Origin: Balanoglossus misakiensis
Lineage: Eukaryota; Hemichordata
Assembly (NCBI GenBank): GCA_040954595.2
Contig: CM082576.2
Location: 1,240,001-1,304,000 of the forward strand
DNA: 64,000 nucleotides
Reading direction: 5' to 3'
The notes below the pieces were generated by a model. The model was given only the letters and a program-made list of their open reading frames with translations, was not told the origin of the DNA and ran no database searches. Positions within the stretch are counted from its first letter, which is position 1; each line of letters begins with the position of its first letter. The translations under genes were made by a program, and so were the position numbers. Of this stretch, positions 14,201-27,400 are shown in pieces.

Positions 14201-15740
14201 ATAACCCATGATTTTTGTCAAAAATTGAAGAAATTTCGAAATTCCCCAAAGTCGAAAAATCGTCATTTTCGGATGATTTTCATGAGCTATAACCCATGAT
14301 TTTTGTCAAAAATCGAAGAAATTTCGAAATTCCCCAAAGTCGAAAAATCGTCATTTTCGGATGATTTTCATGACCTATAACCCATGATTTTTGTCAAAAA
14401 TCGAAGAAATTTCGAATTTTCCCAAAGTCGAAAAATCGTCATTTTCGGGTGATTTTCATGAGCTATAACCCATGATTTTTGTCAAAAATCGAAGAAATTT
14501 CGAACTTTACCAAAGTCGAAAAATCGTCATTTTCGGGTGATTTTCATGAGCTATAACCCATGATTTTTGTCAAAAATCGAAGAAATTTCGAAATTCCCCA
14601 AAGTCGAAAAATCGTCATTTTCGGGTGATTTTCATGAGCTATAACCCATGATTTCTATCAAAAATCGAAGAAATTTCGAAATTCCCCAAAGTCGAAAAAT
14701 CGTCATTTTCGGATGATTTTCGTGAGCTATAACCCATGATTTTTATCAAAAATCGAAGAAATTTCGAAATTCCCCAAAGTCGAAAAATCGCCATTTTCGG
14801 ATGATTTTCGTGAGCTATAACCCATGATTTTTATCAAAAATCGAAGAAATTCCGAAATTTCCCAAAGTCGAAAAATCGTCATTTTCGGATGATTTTCGTG
14901 AGCTATAACCCATGATTTTTATCAAAAATCGAAGAAATTTCGAAATTCCCCAAAGTCGAAAAATCGTCATTTTCGGATGATTTTCATGAGCTATAACCCA
15001 TGATTTTTGTCAAAAATCGAAGAAATTTCGAAATTCCCCAAAGTCGAAAAATCGTCATTTTCGGATGATTTTCATGAGCTATAACCCATGATTTTTGTCA
15101 AAAATCGAAGAAATTTCGAAATTCCCCAAAGTCGAAAAATCGTCATTTTCGGATGATTTTCATGAGCTATAACCCATGATTTTTGTCAAAAATCGAAGAA
15201 ATTTCGAAATTCCCCAAAGTCGAAAAATCGTCATTTTCGGATGATTTTCATGAGCTATAACCCATGATTTTTGTCAAAAATCGAAGAAATTTCGAAATTC
15301 CCCAAAGTCGAAAAATCGTCATTTTCGGATGATTTTCATGAGCTATAACCCATGATTTTTGTCAAAAATTGAAGAAATTTCGAAATTCCCCAAAGTCGAA
15401 AAATCGTCATTTTCGGATGATTTTCATGAGCTATAACCCATGATTTTTGTCAAAAATCGAAGAAATTTCGAAATTCCCCCAAAGTCGAAAATCGTCATTT
15501 TCGGATGATTTTCATGACCTATAACCCATGATTTTTGTCAAAAATCGAAGAAATTTCGAATTTTCCCAAAGTCGAAAAATCGTCATTTTCGGGTGATTTT
15601 CATGAGCTATAACCCATGATTTTTGTCAAAAATCGAAGAAATTTCGAACTTTCCCAAAGTCGAAAAATCGTCATTTTCGGGTGATTTTCATGAGCTATAA
15701 CCCATGATTTTTGTCAAAAATCGAAGAAATTTCGAAATTC
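11201..15740 (+). repeat. Higher-order repeat in left arm (marker block four times)
   Basis: A run of consecutive variant monomers (ATGACCTATA instead of ATGAGCTATA, then TTCGAATTTTCCC, then TTCGAACTTTCCC or a close variant, with TTCGGGTGATT) occurs four times. The ATGACCTATA positions are 11,201, 13,227, 14,370 and 15,514. Spacings are 2,026 bp (23 monomers), then 1,143 and 1,144 bp (13 monomers each). A further marker, AGACATTTCG, at 9,651 and 12,030 (2,379 bp, 27 monomers) shows an overlapping larger duplication. Confidence 0.9.
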
Positions 15741-18419
15741 CCCAAAGTCGAAAAATCGTCATTTTCGGGTGATTTTCATGAGCTATAACCCATGATTTCT
15801 ATCAAAAATCGAAGAAATTTCGAAATTCCCCAAAGTCGAAAAATCGTCATTTTCGGGTGATTTTCATGAGCTATAACCCATGATTTTTATCAAAAATCGA
15901 AGAAATTTCGAAATTCCCCAAAGTCGAAAAATCGTCATTTTCGGGTGATTTTCATGAGCTATAACCCATGATTTTTATCAAAAATCGAAGAAATTTCGAA
16001 ATTCCCCAAAGTCGAAAAATCGTCATTTTCGGATGATTTTCATGAGCTATAACCCATGATTTTTATCAAAAATCGAAGAAATTTCGAAATTTCCCAAAGT
16101 CGAAAAATCGTCATTTTCGGATGATTTTCATGAGCTATAACCCATGATTTTTATCAAAAATCGAAGAAATTTCGAAATTTCCCAAAGTCGAAAAATCGTC
16201 ATTTTCGGATGATTTTCATGAGCTATAACCCATGATTTTTATCAAAAATCGAAGAAATTTCGAAATTTCCCAAAGTCGAAAAATCGTCATTTTCGGATGA
16301 TTTTCATGAGCTATAACCCATGATTTTTATCAAAAATCGAAGAAATTTCGAAATTTCCCAAAGTCGAAAAATCGTCATTTTCGGATGATTTTCATGAGCT
16401 ATAACCCATGATTTTTATCAAAAATCGAAGAAATTTCGAAATTTCCCAAAGTCGAAAAATCGTCATTTTCGGATGATTTTCATGAGCTATAACCCATGAT
16501 TTTTATCAAAAATCGAAGAAATTTCGAAATTTCCCAAAGTCGAAAAATCGTCATTTTCGGATGATTTTCATGAGCTATAACCCATGATTTTTATCAAAAA
16601 TCGAAGAAATTTCGAAATTTCCCAAAGTCGAAAAATCGTCATTTTCGGATGATTTTCATGAGCTATAACCCATGATTTTTATCAAAAATCGAAGAAATTT
16701 CGAAATTTCCCAAAGTCGAAAAATCGTCATTTTCGGATGATTTTCATGAGCTATAACCCATGATTTTTATCAAAAATCGAAGAAATTTCGAAATTTCCCA
16801 AAGTCGAAAAATCGCATTTTCGGATGATTTTCATGAGCTATAACCCATGATTTTTGTCAAAAATCGAAGAAATTTCGAAATTTCCCAAAGTCGAAAAATC
16901 GTCATTTTCGGATGATTTTCATGAGCTATAACCCATGATTTTTGTCAAAAATCGAAGAAATTTCGAAATTTCCCAAAGTCGAAAAATCGTCATTTTCGGA
17001 TGATTTTCATGAGCTATAACCCATGATTTTTGTCAAAAATCGAAGAAATTTCGAAATTCCCCAAAGTCGAAAAATCGTCATTTTCGGATGATTTTCATGA
17101 GCTATAACCCATGATTTTTGTCAAAAATCGAAGAAATTTCGAAATTCCCCAAAGTCGAAAAATCGTCATTTTCGGATGATTTTCATGAGCTATAACCCAT
17201 GATTTTTGTCAAAAATCGAAGAAATTTCGAAATTCCCCAAAGTCGAAAAATCGTCATTTTCGGATGATTTTCATGAGCTATAACCCATGATTTTTGTCAA
17301 AAATCGAAGAAATTTCGAAATTCCCCAAAGTCGAAAAATCGTCATTTTCGGATGATTTTCATGAGCTATAACCCATGATTTTTGTCAAAAATCGAAGAAA
17401 TTTCGAAATTCCCCAAAGTCGAAAAATCGTCATTTTCGGATGATTTTCATGAGCTATAACCCATGATTTTTGTCAAAAATCGAAGAAATTTCGAAATTCC
17501 CCAAAGTCGAAAAATCGTCATTTTCGGATGATTTTCATGAGCTATAACCCATGATTTTTGTCAAAAATCGAAGAAATTTCGAAATTCCCCAAAGTCGAAA
17601 AATCGTCATTTTCGGATGATTTTCATGAGCTATAACCCATGATTTTTGTCAAAAATCGAAGAAATTTCGAAATTTCCCAAAGTCGAAAAATCGTCATTTT
17701 CGGATGATTTTCATGAGCTATAACCCATGATTTTTGTCAAAAATCGAAGAAATTTCGATATTCCCCAAAGTCGAAAAATCGTCATTTTCGGATGATTTTC
17801 ATGAGCTATAACCCATGATTTTTGTCAAAAATCGAAGAAATTTCGAAATTCCCCAAAGTCGAAAAATCGTCATTTTCGGATGATTTTCATGAGCTATAAC
17901 CCATGATTTTTGTCAAAAATCGAAGAAATTTCGAAATTCCCCAAAGTCGAAAAATCGTCATTTTCGATGATTTTCATGAGCTATAACCCATGATTTTTGT
18001 CAAAAATCGAAGAAATTTCGAAATTCCCCAAAGTCGAAAAATCGTCATTTTCGGATGATTTTCATGAGCTATAACCCATGATTTTTGTCAAAAATCGAAG
18101 AAATTTCGAAATTCCCCAAAGTCGAAAAATCGTCATTTTCGGATGATTTTCATGAGCTATAACCCATGATTTTTGTCAAAAATCGAAGAAATTTCGAAAT
18201 TCCCCAAAGTCGAAAAATCGCCATTTTCGGATGATTTTCATGAGCTATAACCCATGATTTTTATCAAAAATCGAAGAAATTTCGAAATTCCCCAAAGTCG
18301 AAACATCGCCATTTTCGGATGATTTTCATGAGCTATAACCCATGATTTTTATCAAAAATCGAAGAAATTTCGAAATTCCCCAAAGTCGAAAAATCGCCAT
18401 TTTCGGATGATTTTCATGA

Positions 18420-18460
18420 GCTATAACCCATGATTTTCATCCGAAAATGACGATTTTTCG
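18420..18460. other. Satellite orientation switch point
   Basis: Forward monomers end in CCCATGATTTT at 18,437 and the sequence passes directly into CATCCGAAAATGACG of the reverse-complement monomer. There is no spacer and at most one base of shared sequence. The two arms meet tail to tail and could in principle pair with each other over kilobases. This may be a real inversion breakpoint or an assembly join between two arrays. Confidence 0.93.
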
Positions 18461-21400
18461 ACTTTGGGGAATTTCGAAATTTCATCATTTTTTGAAAAAA
18501 TCATGGGTTATAGCTCATGAAAATCATCCGAAAATGACGATTTTTCGACTTTGGGGAATTTCGAAATTTCTTCGATTTTTGATAAAAATCATGGGTTATA
18601 GCTCACGAAAATCATCCGAAAATGGCGATTTTTCGACTTTGGGGAATTTCGAAATTTCTTCGATTTTTGATAAAAATCATGGGTTATAGCTCATGAAAAT
18701 CATCCCAAAATGACGATTTTTCGACTTTGGGAAATTTCGAAATTTCTTCGATTTTTGATAAAAATCATGGGTTATAGCTCATGAAAATCATCCGAAAATG
18801 ACGATTTTTCGACTTTGGGAAATTTCGAAATTTCTTCGATTTTTGATAAAAATCATGGGTTATAGCTCATGAAAATCATCCGAAAATGACGATTTTTCGA
18901 CTTTGGGAAATTTCGAAATTTCTTCGATTTTTGATAAAAATCATGGGTTATAGCTCATGAAAATCATCCGAAAATGACGATTTTTCGACTTTGGGAAATT
19001 TCGAAATTTCTTCGATTTTTGATAAAAATCATGGGTTATAGCTCATGAAAATCATCCGAAAATGACGATTTTTCGACTTTGGGAAATTTCGAAATTTCTT
19101 CGATTTTTGATAAAAATCATGGGTTATAGCTCATGAAAATCATCCGAAAATGACGATTTTTCGACTTTGGGAAATTTCGAAATTTCTTCGATTTTTGATA
19201 AAAATCATGGGTTATAGCTCATGAAAATCATCCGAAAATGACGATTTTTCGACTTTGGGAAATTTCGAAATTTCTTCGATTTTTGATAAAAATCATGGGT
19301 TATAGCTCATGAAAATCACCCGAAAATGACGATTTTTCGACTTTGGGGAATTTCGAAATTTCTTCTATTTTTGATAAAAATCATGGGTTATAGCTCATGA
19401 AAATCACCCGAAAATGACGATTTTTCGACTTTGGGGAATTTCGAAATTTCTTCGATTTTTGATAAAAATCATGGGTTATAGCTCATGAAAATCACCCGAA
19501 AATGACGATTTTTCGACTTTGGGGAATTTCGAAATTTCTTCGATTTTTAATAAAAATCATGGGTTATAGCTCATGAAAATCACCCGAAAATGACGATTTT
19601 TCGACTTTGGGAAATTTCGAAATTTCTTCGATTTTTGATAAAAATCATGGGTTATAGCTCATGAAAATCATCCGAAAATGACGATTTTTCGACTTTGGGA
19701 AATTTCGAAATTTCTTCGATTTTTGATAAAAATCATGGGTTATAGCTCATGAAAATCATCCGAAAATGACGATTTTTCGACTTTGGGAAATTTCGAAATT
19801 TCATCATTTTTTGAAAAAATCATGGGTTATAGCTCATGAAAATCATCCGAAAATGACGATTTTTCGACTTTGGGAAATTTCGAAATTTCTTCGATTTTTG
19901 ATAAAAATCATGGGTTATAGCTCATGAAAATCATCCCAAAATGACGATTTTTCGACTTTGGGAAATTTCGAAATTTCTTCGATTTTTGATAAAAATCATG
20001 GGTTATAGCTCATGAAAATCATCCGAAAATGACAATTTTTCGACTTTGGGAAATTTCGAAATTTCTTCGATTTTTGATAAAAATCATGGGTTATAGCTCA
20101 TGAAAATCATCCGAAAATGACGATTTTTCGACTTTGGGAAATTTCGAAATTTCATCATTTTTTGAAAAAATCATGGGTTATAGCTCATGAAAATCATCCG
20201 AAAATGACGATTTTTCGACTTTGGGAAATTTCGAAATTTCTTCGATTTTTGATAAAAATCATGGGTTATAGCTCATGAAAATCATCCCAAAATGACGATT
20301 TTTCGACTTTGGGAAATTTCGAAATTTCTTCGATTTTTGATAAAAATCATGGGTTATAGCTCATGAAAATCATCCGAAAATGACAATTTTTCGACTTTGG
20401 GAAATTTCGAAATTTCTTCGATTTTTGATAAAAATCATGGGTTATAGCTCATGAAAATCATCCGAAAATGACGATTTTTCGACTTTGGGAAATTTCGAAA
20501 TTTCTTCGATTTTTGATAAAAATCATGGGTTATAGCTCATGAAAATCATCCGAAAATGACGATTTTTCGACTTTGGGAAATTTCGAAATTTCTTCGATTT
20601 TTGATAAAAATTATTGGTTATAGCTCATGAAAATCATCCGAAAATGACGATTTTTCGACTTTGGGAAATTTCGAAATTTCTTCGATTTTTGATAAAAATC
20701 ATGGGTTATAGCTCATGAAAATCACCCGAAAATGACCATTTTTCGACTTTGGGGAATTTCGAAATTTCTTCGATTTTTGATAAAAATCATGGGTTATAGC
20801 TCATGAAAATCACCCGAAAATGACGATTTTTCGACTTTGGGGAATTTCGAAATTTCTTCGATTTTTGATAAAAATCATGGGTTATAGCTCATGAAAATCA
20901 CCCGAAAATGACGATTTTTCGACTTTGGGGAATTTCGAAATTTCTTCGATTTTTGATAAAAATCATGGGTTATAGCTCATGAAAATCACCCGAAAATGAC
21001 GATTTTTCGACTTTGGGAAATTTCGAAATTTCTTCGATTTTTAATAAAAATCATGGGTTATAGCTCATGAAAATCACCCGAAAATGACGATTTTTCGACT
21101 TTGGGAAATTTCGAAATTTCTTCGATTTTTGATAAAAATCATGGGTTATAGCTCATGAAAATCATCCGAAAATGACGATTTTTCGACTTTGGGAAATTTC
21201 GAAATTTCTTCGATTTTTGATAAAAATCATGGGTTATAGCTCATGAAAATCATCCGAAAATGACGATTTTTCGACTTTGGGAAATCGAAATTTCATCATT
21301 TTTTGAAAAAATCATGGGTTATAGCTCATGAAAATCATCCGAAAATGACGATTTTTCGACTTTGGGAAATTTCGAAATTTCTTCGATTTTTGATAAAAAT

Positions 21401-24400
21401 CATGGGTTATAGCTCATGAAAATCATCCCAAAATGACGATTTTTCGACTTTGGGAAATTTCGAAATTTCTTCGATTTTTGATAGAAATCATGGGTTATAG
21501 CTCATGAAAATAATCCGAAAATGACAATTTTTCGACTTTGGGAAATTTCGAAATTTCTTCGATTTTTGATAAAAATCGTGGGTTATAGCTCATGAAAATC
21601 ATCCGAAAATGACGATTTTTCGACTTTGGGAAATTTCGAAATTTCATCATTTTTTGAAAAAATCATGGGTTATAGCTCATGAAAATCATCCGAAAATGAC
21701 GATTTTTCGACTTTGGGAAATTTCGAAATTTCTTCGATTTTTGATAAAAATCATGGGTTATAGCTCATGAAAATCATCCGAAAATGACGATTTTTCGACT
21801 TTGGGAAATTTCGAAATTTCTTCGATTTTTGATAAAAATCATGGGTTATAGCTCATGAAAATCATCCGAAAATGACAATTTTTCGACTTTGGGAAATTTC
21901 GAAATTTCTTCGATTTTTGATAAAAATCATGGGTTATAGCTCATGAAAATCATCCGAAAATGACGATTTTTCGACTTTGGGAAATTTCGAAATTTCTTCG
22001 ATTTTTGATAAAAATCATGGGTTATAGCTCATGAAAATCATCCGAAAATGACGATTTTTCGACTTTGGGAAATTTCGAAATTTCTTCGATTTTTGATAAA
22101 AATTATTGGTTATAGCTCATGAAAATCATCCGAAAATGACGATTTTTCGACTTTGGGAAATTTCGAAATTTCTTCGATTTTTGATAAAAATCATGGGTTA
22201 TAGCTCATGAAAATCACCCGAAAATGACCATTTTTCGACTTTGGGGAATTTCGAAATTTCTTCGATTTTTGATAAAAATCATGGGTTATAGCTCATGAAA
22301 ATCACCCGAAAATGACGATTTTTCGACTTTGGGGAATTTCGAAATTTCTTCGATTTTTGATAAAAATCATGGGTTATAGCTCATGAAAATCACCCGAAAA
22401 TGACGATTTTTCGACTTTGGGGAATTTCGAAATTTCTTCGATTTTTGATAAAAATCATGGGTTATAGCTCATGAAAATCACCCGAAAATGACGATTTTTC
22501 GACTTTGGGAAATTTCGAAATTTCTTCGATTTTTAATAAAAATCATGGGTTATAGCTCATGAAAATCACCCGAAAATGACGATTTTTCGACTTTGGGAAA
22601 TTTCGAAATTTTTTCGATTTTTGATAAAAATCATGGGTTATAGCTCATGAAAATCATCCGAAAATGACGATTTTTCGACTTTGGGAAATTTCGAAATTTC
22701 TTCGATTTTTGATAAAAATCATGGGTTATAGCTCATGAAAATCATCCGAAAATGACGATTTTTCGTCTTTGGGAAATTTCGAAATTTCATCATTTTTTGA
22801 AAAAATCATGGGTTATAGCTCATGAAAATCATCCGAAAATGACGATTTTTCGACTTTGGGAAATTTCGAAATTTCTTCGATTTTTGATAAAAATCATGGG
22901 TTATAGCTCATGAAAATCATCCCAAAATGACGATTTTTCGACTTTGGGAAATTTCGAAATTTCTTCGATTTTTGATAAAAATCATGGGTTATAGCTCATG
23001 AAAATCATCCGAAAATGACAATTTTTCGACTTTGGGAAATTTCGAAATTTCTTCGATTTTTGATAAAAATCATGGGTTATAGCTCATGAAAATCATCCGA
23101 AAATGACGATTTTTCGACTTTGGGAAATTTCGAAATTTCTTCGATTTTTGATAAAAATCATGGGTTATAGCTCATGAAAATCATCCGAAAATGACGATTT
23201 TTCGACTTTGGGAAATTTCGAAATTTCTTCGATTTTTGATAAAAATTATTGGTTATAGCTCATGAAAATCATCCGAAAATGACGATTTTTCGACTTTGGG
23301 AAATTTCGAAATTTCTTCGATTTTTGATAAAAATCATGGGTTATAGCTCATGAAAATCACCCGAAAATGACCATTTTTCGACTTTGGGGAATTTCGAAAT
23401 TTCTTCGATTTTTGATAAAAATCATGGGTTATAGCTCATGAAAATCACCCGAAAATGACGATTTTTCGACTTTGGGGAATTTCGAAATTTCTTCGATTTT
23501 TGATAAAAATCATGGGTTATAGCTCATGAAAATCACCCGAAAATGACGATTTTTCGACTTTGGGGAATTTCGAAATTTCTTCGATTTTTGATAAAAATCA
23601 TGGGTTATAGCTCATGAAAATCACCCGAAAATGACGATTTTTCGACTTTGGGAAATTTCGAAATTTCTTCGATTTTTAATAAAAATCATGGGTTATAGCT
23701 CATGAAAATCACCCGAAAATGACGATTTTTCGACTTTGGGAAATTTCGAAATTTCTTCGATTTTTGATAAAAATCATGGGTTATAGCTCATGAAAATCAT
23801 CCGAAAATGACGATTTTTCGACTTTGGGAAATTTCGAAATTTCTTCGATTTTTGATAAAAATCATGGGTTATAGCTCATGAAAATCATCCGAAAATGACG
23901 ATTTTTCGACTTTGGGAAATCGAAATTTCATCATTTTTTGAAAAAATCATGGGTTATAGCTCATGAAAATCATCCGAAAATGACGATTTTTCGACTTTGG
24001 GAAATTTCGAAATTTCTTCGATTTTTGATAAAAATCATGGGTTATAGCTCATGAAAATCATCCCAAAATGACGATTTTTCGACTTTGGGAAATTTCGAAA
24101 TTTCTTCGATTTTTGATAAAAATCATGGGTTATAGCTCATGAAAATCATCCGAAAATGACAATTTTTCGACTTTGGGAAATTTCGAAATTTCTTCGATTT
24201 TTGATAAAAATCATGGGTTATAGCTCATGAAAATCATCCGAAAATGACGATTTTTCGACTTTGGGAAATTTCGAAATTTCATCATTTTTTGAAAAAATCA
24301 TGGGTTATAGCTCATGAAAATCATCCGAAAATGACGATTTTTCGACTTTGGGAAATTTCGAAATTTCTTCGATTTTTGATAAAAATCATGGGTTATAGCT

Positions 24401-27400
24401 CATGAAAATCATCCGAAAATGACGATTTTTCGACTTTGGGAAATTTCGAAATTTCTTCGATTTTTGATAAAAATCATGGGTTATAGCTCATGAAAATCAT
24501 CCGAAAATGACAATTTTTCGACTTTGGGAAATTTCGAAATTTCTTCGATTTTTGATAAAAATCATGGGTTATAGCTCATGAAAATCATCCGAAAATGACG
24601 ATTTTTCGACTTTGGGAAATTTCGAAATTTCTTCGATTTTTGATAAAAATCATGGGTTATAGCTCATGAAAATCATCCGAAAATGACGATTTTTCGACTT
24701 TGGGAAATTTCGAAATTTCTTCGATTTTTGATAAAAATTATTGGTTATAGCTCATGAAAATCATCCGAAAATGACGATTTTTCGACTTTGGGAAATTTCG
24801 AAATTTCTTCGATTTTTGATAAAAATCATGGGTTATAGCTCATGAAAATCACCCGAAAATGACCATTTTTCGACTTTGGGGAATTTCGAAATTTCTTCGA
24901 TTTTTGATAAAAATCATGGGTTATAGCTCATGAAAATCACCCGAAAATGACGATTTTTCGACTTTGGGGAATTTCGAAATTTCTTCGATTTTTGATAAAA
25001 ATCATGGGTTATAGCTCATGAAAATCACCCGAAAATGACGATTTTTCGACTTTGGGGAATTTCGAAATTTCTTCGATTTTTGATAAAAATCATGGGTTAT
25101 AGCTCATGAAAATCACCCGAAAATGACGATTTTTCGACTTTGGGAAATTTCGAAATTTCTTCGATTTTTAATAAAAATCATGGGTTATAGCTCATGAAAA
25201 TCACCCGAAAATGACGATTTTTCGACTTTGGGAAATTTCGAAATTTCTTCGATTTTTGATAAAAATCATGGGTTATAGCTCATGAAAATCATCCGAAAAT
25301 GACGATTTTTCGACTTTGGGAAATTTCGAAATTTCTTCGATTTTTGATAAAAATCATGGGTTATAGCTCATGAAAATCATCCGAAAATGACGATTTTTCG
25401 ACTTTGGGAAATTTCGAAATTTCATCATTTTTTGAAAAAATCATGGGTTATAGCTCATGAAAATCATCCGAAAATGACGATTTTTCGACTTTGGGAAATT
25501 TCGAAATTTCTTCGATTTTTGATAAAAATCATGGGTTATAGCTCATGAAAATCATCCCAAAATGACGATTTTTCGACTTTGGGAAATTTCGAAATTTCTT
25601 CGATTTTTGATAAAAATCATGGGTTATAGCTCATGAAAATCATCCGAAAATGACAATTTTTCGACTTTGGGAAATTTCGAAATTTCTTCGATTTTTGATA
25701 AAAATCATGGGTTATAGCTCATGAAAATCATCCGAAAATGACGATTTTTCGACTTTGGGAAATTTCGAAATTTCTTCGATTTTTGATAAAAATCATGGGT
25801 TATAGCTCATGAAAATCATCCCAAAATGACGATTTTTCGACTTTGGGAAATTTCGAAATTTCTTCAATTTTTGATAAAAATCATGGGTTATAGCTCATGA
25901 AAATCATCCGAAAATGACGATTTTTCGACTTTGGGAAATTTCGAAATTTCTTCGATTTTTGATAAAAATCATGGGTTATAGCTCATGAAAATCATCCGAA
26001 AATGACGATTTTTCGACTTTGGGAAATTTCGAAATTTCTTCGATTTTTGATAAAAATCATGGGTTATAGCTCATGAAAATCATCCGAAAATGACGATTTT
26101 TCGACTTTGGGAAATTTCGAAATTTCTTCGATTTTTGATAAAAATCATGGGTTATAGCTCATGAAAATCATCCGGAAATGACGATTTTTCGACTTTGGGA
26201 AATTTCGAAATTTCTTCGATTTTTGATAAAAATCATGGGTTATAGCTCATGAAAATCATCCGGAAATGACGATTTTTCGACTTTGGGAAATTTCGAAATT
26301 TCTTCGATTTTTGATAAAAATCATGGGTTATAGCTCATGAAAATCGTCCGAAAATGACGATTTTTCGACTTTGGGAAATTTCGAAATTTCTTCGATTTTT
26401 GATAAAAATCATGGGTTATAGCTCATGAAAATCGTCCGAAAATGACGATTTTTCGACTTTGGGAAATTTCGAAATTTCTTGATTTTTGATAAAAATCATG
26501 GGTTATAGCTCATGAAAATCATCCGAAAATGACGATTTTTCGACTTTGGGAAATTTCGAAATTTCTTCGATTTTTGATAAAAATCATGGGTTATAGCTCA
26601 TGAAAATCATCCGAAAATGACGATTTTTCGACTTTGGGAAATTTCGAAATTTCTTCGATTTTTGATAAAATCATGGGTTATAGCTCATGAAAATCATCCG
26701 AAAATGACGATTTTTCGACTTTGGGAAATTTCGAAATTTCTTCGATTTTTGATAAAATCATGGGTTATAGCTCATGAAAATCATCCGAAAATGACGATTT
26801 TTCGACTTTGGGGAATTTCGAAATTTCTTCGATTTTTGATAAAAATCATGGGTTATAGCTCATGAAAATCATCCGAAAATGACGATTTTTCGACTTTGGG
26901 AAATTTCGAAATTTCTTCGATTTTTGATAAAAATCATGGGTTATAGCTCATGAAAATCATCCGAAAATGACGATTTTTCGACTTTGGGAAATTTCGAAAT
27001 TTCTTCGATTTTTAATAAAAATCATGGGTTATAGCTCATGAAAATAATCCGAAAATGACGATTTTTCGACTTTGCGAAATTTAGAAATGTTTTCGATTTT
27101 TGATAAAAATCATGGGTTATAGCTCATGAAAATCATCCGAAAATGACGATTTTTCGACTTTGGGAAATTTCGAAATTTCTTCGATTTTTGATAAAAATCA
27201 TGGGTTATAGCTCATGAAAATCATCCGAAAATGACGATTTTTCGACTTTGGGAAATTTCGAAATTTCTTCGATTTTGATAAAAATCATGGGTTATAGCTC
27301 ATGAAAATCATCCGAAAATGACGATTTTTCGACTTTGGGAAATTTCGAAATTTCTTCGATTTTTGATAAAAATCATGGGTTATAGCTCATGAAAATCATC

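Larger units (their letters stand above)
1..18437 (+). repeat. 88-bp satellite array, left (forward) arm
   Basis: Head-to-tail tandem array with an 88-bp period, visible from position 1 and continuous to 18,437, about 208 monomers including the gap. The monomer is about 33% GC and runs from ATTTCGAAATTCCCC through GAGCTATAACCCATG to AAAATCGAAGAA. Neighbouring copies differ by single substitutions and 1-bp indels. Subfamilies form blocks. 1-7,302 mostly has TTTATCAAA with CGCCATT, alternating between CATGAG and CGTGAG stretches. From about 7,680 to 18,190 TTTGTCAAA with CGTCATT dominates, with TTTATC/TTTCCC runs at about 10,330-10,960, 12,720-12,960 and 16,040-16,800. CGCCATT/TTTATC types return at 18,200-18,437. 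Since 88 is not a multiple of 3, the short ORFs inside the array are by-products. Function unknown; a centromeric, pericentromeric or interstitial location cannot be told from the window. Confidence 0.98.
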
